A stretch of 64,000 bases of DNA from Nitrospira sp. Ga0074138 (lineage in GTDB: Bacteria; Nitrospirota; Nitrospiria; Nitrospirales; Nitrospiraceae), in contig LNDU01000062.1 in the NCBI GenBank assembly GCA_001464735.1, positions 1 to 64,000 on the forward strand, read 5' to 3'. The notes below the pieces were generated by a model, which had not been told where the DNA came from, ran no database searches, and saw only the letters and a list, made by a program, of their open reading frames with translations. Below are positions 10,700-17,403 of the stretch, piece after piece (within the stretch, counting starts at the first letter, position 1; the number at the start of each line of letters is the position of its first letter). Both the position numbers and the translations under genes were made by a program.

Positions 10700-11179
10700 T
10701 TAAAGACCAAGGCCTGAGAGAGTAGGGTGACCGACAGGACGCCTGCCCAGCGGCCAGTGGTACTTCCGCTCAGGCTCTGTGATGGGAAGATCATTGATGC
10801 TCGCGAGACGCCGCCGCATCAGGCCATTGTCGTCAAACTCCCAGTTTTCATTGCCATAGGATCGGAACCAGTTCCCTGCACTGTCGTGCCACTCGTACGC
10901 GAAGCGCACGGCGATCCGGTTATCTTGCCAGGCCCAAAGTTCTTTGATCAAGCGGTAGTCCAGCTCTTGGCTCCACTTGCGAGTTAAGAATTGAACAATC
11001 GCTTCCCGTCCCGTTAGGAACTCTGAACGATTTCGCCACTGACTATCGGCACTGTAGGCCAACGACACCGTTTCGGGGTTGCGCGTATTCCAAGCATCCT
11101 CTGCCATGCGTACTTTCTGGGTCGCGGACTCGGCATCGAATGAAGGAAATGGGCGCCTAGGCTGTTCGAGAGGGTTCAT
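10700..11179 (-). CDS. DUF1348 (NTF2-like fold) protein
   Basis: The 159-residue product matches the DUF1348 pattern: [10 protein letters not shown] near the N-terminus, then [19 protein letters not shown] and a long W-rich middle ([12 protein letters not shown]). These small NTF2/SnoaL-like proteins form cone-shaped pockets; their reaction is unknown. I chose ATG 11179 because AGAAGG lies eight to nine bases upstream and because the extra 46 residues of the longer frame do not fit the family length of about 150. It is the last gene of the minus-strand run that begins with the DsrE-like gene at 12639 and so is probably under the same sigma-54 promoter. Expression with a flavoprotein and a DsrE protein hints at a redox or detoxification setting, which is inference. 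Confidence 0.85.
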   Translation of the reverse strand: MNPLEQPRRPFPSFDAESATQKVRMAEDAWNTRNPETVSLAYSADSQWRNRSEFLTGREAIVQFLTRKWSQELDYRLIKELWAWQDNRIAVRFAYEWHDSAGNWFRSYGNENWEFDDNGLMRRRLASINDLPITEPERKYHWPLGRRPVGHPTLSGLGL

Positions 11180-11249
11180 GATGATGACCTTCTTGGATTG
11201 AGATTCGATGTCGGAGTGAATGGCATTGACCATCCACTCCCACGCGACA

Positions 11250-11572
11250 TCACCCGTGATAGTAACGCTCTTTGACGATCTTGCCGTTCTGCCAGTCAGT
11301 CTTGACGACTTGTTCAAGATTGATGGTTTCCCCGTTTTTCAATTTCAAGGTCAGCACTGCATCATAGAAACTAGTGTTCCCCGCAACGGCCACGGCACCG
11401 ATGGCGTAGCTGATAAACGCCGCTACTCCAATCGTTTCTCTGAATTTGTCGAGCCTCTCAATGGAGGCCTGTTTGCCCACGATGGGAGGCTGATTGCCTT
11501 CCTGCGTGACGATTGCCCCTTCTTCAGAATGCCCAGCATTTCTTGCAATGTTTCGCTCACCTGCTTGCTCAT
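11250..11572 (-). pseudogene. Small NTF2-like protein interrupted by a one-base loss
   Basis: A well-placed start (ATG 11572 preceded by AAGGGAG) opens a frame reading MSKQVSETLQEMLGILKKG. It then leaves the coherent sequence, while the downstream frame supplies VGKQASIERLDKF through KERYYHG to the stop at 11250. Adding one base to the four-C run at 11516-11519 (G on the coding strand) joins both into a 107-residue protein. The GKQASIERLDKF block resembles SnoaL/NTF2-like proteins. The gene sits 62 bp after the PPOX gene and 70 bp before DUF1348, inside the same transcription unit. Both halves are otherwise undecayed, so a homopolymer sequencing error is at least as likely as a real mutation. 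Family assignment is moderate. Confidence 0.65.
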
Positions 11573-11634
11573 ATCGATTACTCCCTTTATGCTTTGCGGC
11601 GGTAAATAGTGCTGCTACTGAATCGTGGAAGCTC

Positions 11635-12234
11635 TCACGGGTTCATCCGAGACAGTTGGGCTTCGAGCTCGGCAATCCGGTTCTTGAGCGGACCCACATA
11701 CGCTTCGACCTCTTCTGCCGAGTACCGTGGCGTGATGTACTTCGGACAGTTCCAGTCGGATGACACGACATCGATGAAGACCAGCCTCTCCACCACCGAC
11801 TGCATCTTGGGATCAGTAAGCTGTGCAACGAGTTCTGGATGGGCGCGAGCATCTTCCACACGGGCATGACCAAGAATCTTCAAGCGTGCTCGGTTCTGGT
11901 AGTCCATGAGAAACATCGCCACACGATCGTTCACTGAGACGTTGCCGGTTGTGAGCAGCTGTCGATTGCCCTTGTAGTCGGCGAAGGCCAGCGTCGTCTC
12001 GTTGACCACCCGCAAGAACCCCTTGGGCCCACCACGATGCTGAATATAGGGCCATCCGGTTTCGCTGATCGAACCCAGATAGAAGCTGTCACGCTCTGCA
12101 ATAAACTCAGCCTCGTCTTGACCTAATGGATCTCGTTCGGGCGCCCCTGGGATGTTCACAGCCCTTCCGTAGTACTGCGTCTGTGCGCGATGTACGGCAT
12201 CCGTCATCGCCAGTTCTAAGTATTTCAACGCCAT
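11635..12234 (-). CDS. Pyridoxamine 5'-phosphate oxidase (PPOX) family flavoprotein
   Basis: The 199-residue protein has the split-barrel FMN-binding pattern: FYLGSISETGWPYIQHRGG near residues 51-69, TLAFADYKGNRQL in the middle and RLKILGHARV after it. These features place it in the COG3576-like PPOX group, whose members bind FMN or F420-like cofactors and are rarely true pyridoxine oxidases. The C-terminal tail ends in a short helix (LKNRIAELEAQL). Start ATG 12234 has AGGGAG upstream. It follows the DsrE-like gene by 30 bp. Transcription from the sigma-54 promoter at 12734-12748 is likely. A role in a stress-induced redox response is inferred from context only. Confidence 0.85.
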   Translation of the reverse strand: MALKYLELAMTDAVHRAQTQYYGRAVNIPGAPERDPLGQDEAEFIAERDSFYLGSISETGWPYIQHRGGPKGFLRVVNETTLAFADYKGNRQLLTTGNVSVNDRVAMFLMDYQNRARLKILGHARVEDARAHPELVAQLTDPKMQSVVERLVFIDVVSSDWNCPKYITPRYSAEEVEAYVGPLKNRIAELEAQLSRMNP

Positions 12235-12264
12235 GGTTGTGTACTCCCTGTCGAGAGGTCAATC

Positions 12265-12639
12265 TCAGAACACGATCGTATTCCACCCTTCGGCTACGTA
12301 CCGGCGCAGACTCAACAGCCCCGCTGTCCCAGCGAGGGCATGATCTTTCACTATCGGCACACCGCATGCTTTAACGCTTTCTGTCGCCCCAAAGACCTCT
12401 GCGCAGCCGCACGAGGCGCCTTGCACGACCTCACGCACCGCATTGTAGAGGCCATTGGCCGGGTGTGAGAGCTTGGTGAGCTCAGCCGGCCAACGAGTGC
12501 CGGTGCCATTGAAGACGACGGCGACTTCATCGCCCTTCTGTTTACATTCAGACGCAAGCGCCAGCGCGTTAAAGACTCGCCCAAGCGCTTCCTCTGAACC
12601 ACTCTTCGGATCGGACAGAATGATGATCGCTGTTTTCAT
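12265..12639 (-). CDS. DsrE-family sulfur-relay-like protein
   Basis: The 124-residue protein begins MKTAIIILSDPKSGSEEALGR and has the DsrE/DsrF-like alpha/beta fold pattern, with a Cys pair in GASCGCAEVFGA near the middle and a conserved Cys in VKACGVPIV. DsrE-like proteins carry or transfer persulfide sulfur; which partner is used here is unknown. I chose ATG 12639 because an ideal AAGGAGA site precedes it, although the frame stays open upstream to 12819. It is the first gene of an operon with PPOX, NTF2-like and DUF1348 genes. Upstream lies a perfect sigma-54 promoter that would give a leader of about 83 bases. Regulation by the adjacent activator is a strong inference. Confidence 0.88.
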   Translation of the reverse strand: MKTAIIILSDPKSGSEEALGRVFNALALASECKQKGDEVAVVFNGTGTRWPAELTKLSHPANGLYNAVREVVQGASCGCAEVFGATESVKACGVPIVKDHALAGTAGLLSLRRYVAEGWNTIVF

Positions 12640-12733
12640 GGGTTCTCCTTGGATGGAATGACACTCACGAGATTGTGGATGTCTGTTTGCCTTGTTGTGT
12701 CCTACAGATCGATCGCGATATCTATCCGTCATG

Positions 12734-12748
12734 GCAAAGCCGGTGCCA
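12734..12748 (-). promoter_or_regulatory. Sigma-54 (-24/-12) promoter
   Basis: On the minus strand the sequence reads TGGCAC, five bases (CGGCT), then TTGC. This is an exact match to the RpoN consensus TGGCAC-N5-TTGC, with the invariant GG and GC at correct spacing. Transcription would start near 12722, about 83 bases before the DsrE-like start codon. The adjacent sigma-54 activator gene makes this assignment very likely. Confidence 0.88.
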
Positions 12749-12847
12749 CGCGTCACGACGATCAGTGAAGCAAGATAAAGCGCTTGAGAAACAGGCAGTT
12801 GCCGCACTATTAGCGGCAAGATGAAGCAGAACGAAAGAGAGACGCTT

Positions 12848-12881
12848 CCACGAAATGTCGTGGAGCTACGATATCTCGTGG
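12848..12881 (-). promoter_or_regulatory. Tandem palindromes, candidate sigma-54 activator binding sites
   Basis: Two inverted repeats sit with centres 18 bp apart: CCACGA-AATG-TCGTGG at 12848-12863 (perfect 6-4-6) and CTACGA-TATC-TCGTGG at 12866-12881 (one mismatch). They lie about 100-135 bp upstream of the -24/-12 promoter and just beyond the stop codon of the activator gene, the usual place for enhancer-type upstream activating sites. That the neighbouring activator binds them is inferred from position and symmetry. Confidence 0.7.
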
Positions 12882-12903
12882 GAGGGGAACGTGAGATTCA
12901 TTG

Positions 12904-14490
12904 CTAGGCGGTGGGGAGAGGTTTCTTGATGCCGAGCTTCTGCATGCGCGAGCGTAGGGTGTTGGGATGGAGACCAAGTCGAGTCGCGCTGCCCTGTTTC
13001 CCTTCGATGACCCAGTTCATGTCTTGAAGGATGCGGAGGATGTGGCCTCGTTCCACCTCTTCCAGTGAATCGGCGACTGGCAACAGCGGGGTGGATGTCC
13101 CCTGAAGCATCACCTCGTCGATCTGAAGCATCGGTCCGTTTACGAGAATCATGGCCCGTTCTATGACATTTTCCAACTCCCGGATGTTACCAGGCCAGGA
13201 GTATTTCATGAGGCGATCCATAGTCGATTGCGACACGCCGTCGATCTTCTTGCCCATCTTGTGTGAGAACTTGGCGACAAATCGGTTGACCAAGAGTGGG
13301 ATATCAGCGGCACGGGCGGACAGAGGTGGCACTTCGATCGGGAACACGTTCAGTCGATACAAAAGATCGGCCCGGAAAGAACCGGCCTTCACCGCCGCAT
13401 GAAGATCTCGATTCGTCGCGGCAATCACACGCACATCGACTTTGGTCGAATGGCCGCTTCCGACCCGTTCAACCTCCCTTTCTTGTAGTACCCGTAGGAG
13501 CTTGACCTGTGCGTCCAGCGGCAACTCGCCGACCTCGTCCAGGAAGATGGTCCCACCGTCCGCCAACTCAAATCGGCCGATGCGGCGTTGTACTGCTCCG
13601 GTGAACGATCCCTTCTCATGGCCGAAGAGCTCGCTTTCGACGAGGTTCGCGGGGATCGCTCCACAGTTGACCTTCACTAGCGAGCGAGCCTTCCGTGGGC
13701 TGAGATGGTGAATGGCTCTCGCCATCAACTCCTTCCCCGTTCCAGTGTCTCCTCGGATGAGGACCGTCGAATCCGTCGGGGCGACCTGTTCGATCTGTCG
13801 GAGCACCGTCATGATGCTCGGACTCTCACCGATAATCTCCTCGAAATTGTGCTGAGACTTCACCTCTTCACGGAGGTAGAGGTTCTCCGCCTCGAGGCGA
13901 TTCTTGAGCTGTGCGACCTCCGTAAAAAGTTGTGCGTTCTTGATCGCAATCGCTGCTTGATTGGCAAAGCCTGCTAATCGCTCGAATTCATCTTCACTCA
14001 GTGGGCGCCGCCCGAACATCGCAATGACACCGAGCAGCTCCCAGCGAAACTTCAGCGGGTAGCCGGCAAAGGAGCGGAGGCCGTTGTCCGTCATCCACTG
14101 TTTGTTTGGCAGGCGGTCGTCGCCGAGCACATCGTTCGTGTGCATGGCTCCGAAGCCTTGGGCGATCTTTCCAATCTTGAGGGCCCCCAGCGGAATGCGA
14201 CGGTATTCCCCGTTGAGATTGGAATAGAGCCCCGCGCTCGCCTCAAGATGCAGGCAACGAGCCCGATTCGTGCAGTCTGCCACTTTGTAACAATCGGCGC
14301 AGAGATCGCCGGGCCCTAACAGCCAGATGCGGGCAAAGGCGCCATCCAGCTCATCGATAAGTCCTTGTGTGATGGTGGTGAGCACTTCTTGAAGGTCGAG
14401 ACTCGACGCCATCTGGAGGGTGATGCGCTCCAATACGTTGTGAGAATTGGAGGAAGGAGGGGAAGGGGGCGAAGAAGGGGAATTGTCCAT
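12904..14490 (-). CDS. Sigma-54-dependent transcriptional activator with Cys-containing GAF domain
   Basis: The 528-residue protein has three parts. An N-terminal GAF sensor (about 20-190) carries a cysteine cluster C64-x2-C67-x5-C73-x5-C79. An AAA+ domain (about 215-440) shows Walker A GDTGTGKE, the sigma-54 contact loop as GSFTGA instead of GAFTGA, and Walker B TIFLDEVGEL. A C-terminal Fis-type helix-turn-helix (about 485-525) includes GLHPNTLRSRMQKLGI. Such activators hydrolyse ATP to open RpoN promoters. The Cys cluster suggests a metal or Fe-S sensor, which is inference. I place the start at ATG 14490 because GGAG lies eight bases upstream; the ATG at 14541 lacks a ribosome site. The tandem palindromes and -24/-12 promoter directly downstream mark the next operon as its target. 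NorR/FhlA-like in architecture, but the ligand is unknown. Confidence 0.92.
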   Translation of the reverse strand: MDNSPSSPPSPPSSNSHNVLERITLQMASSLDLQEVLTTITQGLIDELDGAFARIWLLGPGDLCADCYKVADCTNRARCLHLEASAGLYSNLNGEYRRIPLGALKIGKIAQGFGAMHTNDVLGDDRLPNKQWMTDNGLRSFAGYPLKFRWELLGVIAMFGRRPLSEDEFERLAGFANQAAIAIKNAQLFTEVAQLKNRLEAENLYLREEVKSQHNFEEIIGESPSIMTVLRQIEQVAPTDSTVLIRGDTGTGKELMARAIHHLSPRKARSLVKVNCGAIPANLVESELFGHEKGSFTGAVQRRIGRFELADGGTIFLDEVGELPLDAQVKLLRVLQEREVERVGSGHSTKVDVRVIAATNRDLHAAVKAGSFRADLLYRLNVFPIEVPPLSARAADIPLLVNRFVAKFSHKMGKKIDGVSQSTMDRLMKYSWPGNIRELENVIERAMILVNGPMLQIDEVMLQGTSTPLLPVADSLEEVERGHILRILQDMNWVIEGKQGSATRLGLHPNTLRSRMQKLGIKKPLPTA

Positions 14491-14602
14491 TGTGGGATCT
14501 CCAAGCCGGACATTGCCCAGCGTGGAGGACGATAAGTCCATGATAGAGGATTGTCAATCAGCAGGGGGAGCGGAGTCGGGGATGTGCAAGCTGGTCGCTC
14601 AA

Positions 14603-14977
14603 TCAGGTTGGTGGATCGAGCGGCAACCGACGAAGGCGAACACGCTGGTCTTCGACTGTAACGATCGCACCTTGCTCAAGGTCAGATTCGAGAATGGGCA
14701 GCATGCGCTGGAGGACAGAGTTGACCAGCTCAACCTTTGAGGAATTCAGGCGGAGGGAAAGGAGTGACGGCGTTGGTCGACCAGAGAGCGCAATGATCGA
14801 GGAAAAATCGAGGTCCTGGGTGAGAATGGTTCGGCGTTCTTGTGCCGCCCGTTCAACGATCGCTTCGTCTGATGCATTCGCAGGAAGGAGATCGGTCACC
14901 CGACGCACGTCGTGACCGAGTGTCCGGAGGAATTCAACTGTTCGAGGAGCGATATGAAGATCGGCCAGTAGCCTCAT
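14603..14977 (-). CDS. DUF5615 PIN-like toxin candidate
   Basis: The 124-residue protein starts MRLLADLHIAPRTVEFLRTLGHDV and continues with ILTQDLDFSSI, matching the DUF5615 PIN-like pattern. Acidic residues at D6 and in TQDLDF would be the metal-binding ribonuclease site. The first ATG overlaps the stop of the DUF433 gene by four bases (ATGA), as usual for this two-gene toxin-antitoxin arrangement. RNA cleavage has not been shown for most members, so toxin activity is inferred from the family and pairing. Next on the same strand is the sigma-54 activator, 112 bp further, which probably has its own promoter. Confidence 0.88.
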   Translation of the reverse strand: MRLLADLHIAPRTVEFLRTLGHDVRRVTDLLPANASDEAIVERAAQERRTILTQDLDFSSIIALSGRPTPSLLSLRLNSSKVELVNSVLQRMLPILESDLEQGAIVTVEDQRVRLRRLPLDPPT

Positions 14978-15195
14978 GAAGCTGCGGAGGTGCGCTCACT
15001 GGCAAGCCAGGCCCCATACTTCGCTGCCTGGTACACATCATCCACCTCAAGTTCTGGATACTCCCGCACGATATCTGTGGCTGTATAGCCATCGCCCAAC
15101 AGTTTCAGGACAAAATCGACGGTGATGCGAAGGCCTCGCACCGTGGCTTTTCCACCGCAGACACCTGGGTCAATCTGTATCCGATCGAGCGCCAT
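14974..15195 (-). CDS. DUF433 antitoxin-like protein
   Basis: This 73-residue protein has the full DUF433 signature: RIQIDPGVCGGKATVRGLRI, then VDFVLKLLGDGYTATDIVREYPEL and DVYQAAKYGAW. DUF433 proteins are small winged-helix-like DNA-binding antitoxins and normally precede a DUF5615 partner, exactly as here with a 4-base overlap. It probably autoregulates the pair. No clear promoter could be fixed in the 132 bp upstream. The gene begins the accessory region that continues to about 30 kb. Confidence 0.9.
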   Translation of the reverse strand: MALDRIQIDPGVCGGKATVRGLRITVDFVLKLLGDGYTATDIVREYPELEVDDVYQAAKYGAWLASERTSAAS

Positions 15196-15327
15196 GCGCC
15201 TAGCCTAACTGACAGTCACCTGTTGGTGCAAGAGAATCGGCCCTACCTGTCAAGCTTAAGTAGAAATGTTCGGTTTATAGTCAGGTCTCCGCTTGGGGGT
15301 GTCATTGTTCCAGCCCTTTTATCTGTT

Positions 15328-15762
15328 CTAAAGCGATTGCTGTGCCAGGATGTCGAGAGTTGATTGGTCGGGCTTGCCGTCGAAGTATTTGAGCAGGGCG
15401 TTGTTGAAGAGGGTGTGCTCGGGGGCAGCAGTCAGAAACAAGGTCATGCAGGACCGGAATTTCAGATTGTCGGGGTAGGGGAAGATCTCTTCAGCGTTAC
15501 GACCCTCTACATTCAGGACAAGCTGGGTACATTCTCGGAGTCTCTGACCTAACACAGGGTGTTGGAGGTAGGCCTTGGCCTCGTCGAGTGAGGCAATGGC
15601 GAACTGCTGTGACACTGCACTGTGACCAAGACCGGCGATTTGCGGAAAGATGAACCAGATCCAATGGCTGGATTTTCTCCCGGCGCGAAGCTCAGCCAGG
15701 ACTGTATCGTAGGTGGGGGCTTGGGCGGTGAGGAAGCGGTGGAGGTTGTAAGCGTCGCTCAT
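15328..15762 (-). CDS. DUF1810 family protein
   Basis: The 144-residue product shows the DUF1810 hallmarks: YDTVLAELRAGRKSSHWIWF, FPQIAGLGHS, then AYLQHPVLGQRL and KFRSCMTLF. The family is widespread and resembles small calpastatin/YbiA-neighbour proteins, but its biochemical role is unknown to me. The start at ATG 15762 agrees with the family N-terminus. Two decayed copies of this gene's first 60 codons and leader occur at about 16.9 and 18.9 kb in the same orientation. The locus has therefore been duplicated or used as a recombination site. There is no operon partner on this strand nearby. Confidence 0.88.
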   Translation of the reverse strand: MSDAYNLHRFLTAQAPTYDTVLAELRAGRKSSHWIWFIFPQIAGLGHSAVSQQFAIASLDEAKAYLQHPVLGQRLRECTQLVLNVEGRNAEEIFPYPDNLKFRSCMTLFLTAAPEHTLFNNALLKYFDGKPDQSTLDILAQQSL

Positions 15763-15960
15763 AAACTATCCGTGGCCAAGTATGATCTTCCCAGGACGAT
15801 ATCATGCCTGGCAATGTTGAATTGCAAGACCTGACACGCGTTACTCTTTTGGCGCGACCCGCCCAATTAGCATGACACGGTTTCACAAGTGGTCAGCTTT
15901 GTAGCGAAATAATTCGATCCCCGCCACTATCGGGCCACGCGCTCTATCTAGATGTTTATT

Positions 15961-15989
15961 TTGACACGTGTTGCGTTACAAGCTACAGT
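15961..15989 (+). promoter_or_regulatory. Consensus sigma-70 promoter of higBA
   Basis: TTGACA at 15961-15966, a 17-base spacer and TACAGT at 15984-15989 make a strong housekeeping promoter. The expected transcription start, six to eight bases further, coincides with the GTG start codon at 15996. The toxin message would then have almost no leader. Confidence 0.75.
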
Positions 15990-15995
15990 CTCCCG

Positions 15996-16286
15996 GTGAA
16001 CATACGGAACTTTATTCATAAAGGCTTGCAACGGCTTTATCTGGATGGCAGCGCCAAGGGCGTACCGCCCGATACCGAGAACAAGCGGCGGAAGATGTTC
16101 GCGTTTCTGGAGGTGATGAGCAGTGCCGACGAAGTGCGCGCCCTCACCTCATGGAAGGCGCACACGTTGACCGGAGACCGTAAAGGCACGGTGAGCTTGA
16201 GCGTGACACGCAACCGCCGCTTGACGTTCCGCGTTGATACCGCCGAACAAGAAATCTATGACGTGAATTTAGAGGATTATCACTAG
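15996..16286 (+). CDS. higB: HigB-type toxin (RelE/ParE superfamily)
   Basis: The 96-residue protein reads IRNFIHKGLQRLYLDG, then KMFAFLEVMSSADEVRAL, WKAHTLTGDRKGTVSLSVTRNRRLTFRV and a closing VNLEDYH. This is the plasmid-maintenance-killer (HigB) pattern. HigB toxins are ribosome-dependent mRNA endonucleases. The GTG at 15996 has no ribosome site and lies at the expected transcription start of the consensus promoter, suggesting leaderless translation. The antitoxin gene follows after 17 bp, the toxin-first order characteristic of higBA. The pair sits between two DUF1810 repeats, a sign of mobility. Confidence 0.9.
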   Translation: MNIRNFIHKGLQRLYLDGSAKGVPPDTENKRRKMFAFLEVMSSADEVRALTSWKAHTLTGDRKGTVSLSVTRNRRLTFRVDTAEQEIYDVNLEDYH

Positions 16287-16303
16287 CACAGGAGGACCAG
16301 ACC

Positions 16304-16603
16304 ATGCCCATGAAGAACCCGCCGCACCCCGGCGATTTTATCCGAACGGAAATCATTCAACCGGCTGGCCTGTCCGTGACCGCCGCCGCAGATGTGCTGG
16401 ATGTGTCGCGCCCTGCCCTCTCGAATTTATTGAACGGCAAGGCCGACCTGACCGGCGACATGGCCTTGCGGATCGAAAAGGCGTTCGGCGTGAAAATGGA
16501 TACGTTGATGAAGATGCAATCCAACTATGACATTGCCGAGACGCGCCGCCGGGAGAAAGAAATCAAAGGCGTGCGGCGCTTCCATGCGACGCTGCACCCG
16601 TGA
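16304..16603 (+). CDS. higA: HigA-type antitoxin (XRE helix-turn-helix)
   Basis: The 99-residue protein has the HigA N-terminus PPHPGDFIRTEIIQPAGLSV, then the helix-turn-helix AADVLDVSRPALSNLLNGK and MALRIEKAFGV. It neutralises HigB by direct binding and represses the shared promoter in known systems. Start ATG 16304 follows an ideal ribosome site (AGGAGG). That contrasts with the toxin start, which has none, so antitoxin should be made more efficiently per message. The gene is complete and lies 17 bp after higB. Confidence 0.92.
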   Translation: MPMKNPPHPGDFIRTEIIQPAGLSVTAAADVLDVSRPALSNLLNGKADLTGDMALRIEKAFGVKMDTLMKMQSNYDIAETRRREKEIKGVRRFHATLHP

Positions 16604-16642
16604 CGGCTTCATTGTCTAGAGGAGCTTCAACGGTTTTGTCCC

Positions 16643-16855
16643 TAGCCCGCATTATTCGGAACTCTTCTCCTGCAATCGCCGATACGCGGCTACAACAAGC
16701 GTGGCCGCAAGCTTCGCGCAGCCAGCGGGCGGGCTCGCCCCTCGTAACCTCAACATACTGTTTCAAGTATGCCTCGGCTTCTTGGTGCTCCGCACGCCCG
16801 TCTCGTCTGACGTCTTAGCGGTTTCGTTACGAACCGTCAGGAATAATGCGGGCTA
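16643..16855. mobile_element. 213-bp MITE-like element with 15-bp perfect terminal inverted repeats
   Basis: The ends are TAGCCCGCATTATTC at 16643-16657 and its exact complement at 16841-16855. The interior has short palindromic patches (GCGGGCGGGCTCGCCC) and no credible open frame. CCC flanks both ends and could be a short target duplication. The size and structure fit a non-autonomous DDE-transposon derivative. The parent family is not identified. Confidence 0.7.
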
Positions 16856-16856
16856 C

Positions 16857-17115
16857 CCTCGTCGAGAGAGCCAATGGCGAATTGCTGGGCCATTCCACTG
16901 TGCCCAAGACCGGTGATTTGCGGAAAGATAAACCAGATCCAGTGACTAGACTTTCTTCCGGCGCGCAGTTCATCAAGGACTGTGTCATACACGCGCTCCT
17001 GCGCGCCGAGGAAGCAGTGAAGGTTCTAATCGTCGGTCATACACTATGCGTGTCCGGTATGTTTGTTCCAGGACGATATCAAACCTAACAATGTTGCATT
17101 GCAAGGCCTGACACT
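16857..17115 (-). pseudogene. Decayed copy of the DUF1810 gene 5' end and leader
   Basis: This stretch aligns along its length with 15590-15840, the first 60 codons plus about 75 bp of upstream DNA of the intact DUF1810 gene, at roughly three quarters identity by eye. The start codon equivalent is at 17038-17040. The coding frame is broken and the C-terminal part is absent. It begins immediately after the MITE-like element. Confidence 0.8.
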
Positions 17116-17403
17116 CTTTTCTCTTCTACGAAAACGAAGGTGCGGCTCACCGTGATCGGAATCCTTCTTGCCGACTTTTCAGATCAACGAACCTCCGAGG
17201 AGCCAGGCCTCAATGCGATCGCCGAAGTCTCGTAAAAGTTTGCCGAACAGGTAGGAGGGTGTTCGCATGATGCAAGTACAGCCGAGTACCGCTGACTGTC
17301 CATCCTACGAGTACAGCCCTTGACTTCGAAATGACGTATCACGCCCACCATGCCAGGCTGGGGGTGTCCTACCACCTCTAGCAGCCAATTCCACTGAACC
17401 CCG

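Noticed and set aside
15228..15300. TTGACA-containing segment upstream of the DUF433 gene as its promoter
   Set aside because: The following -10 candidates fit poorly and no single spacing stands out.
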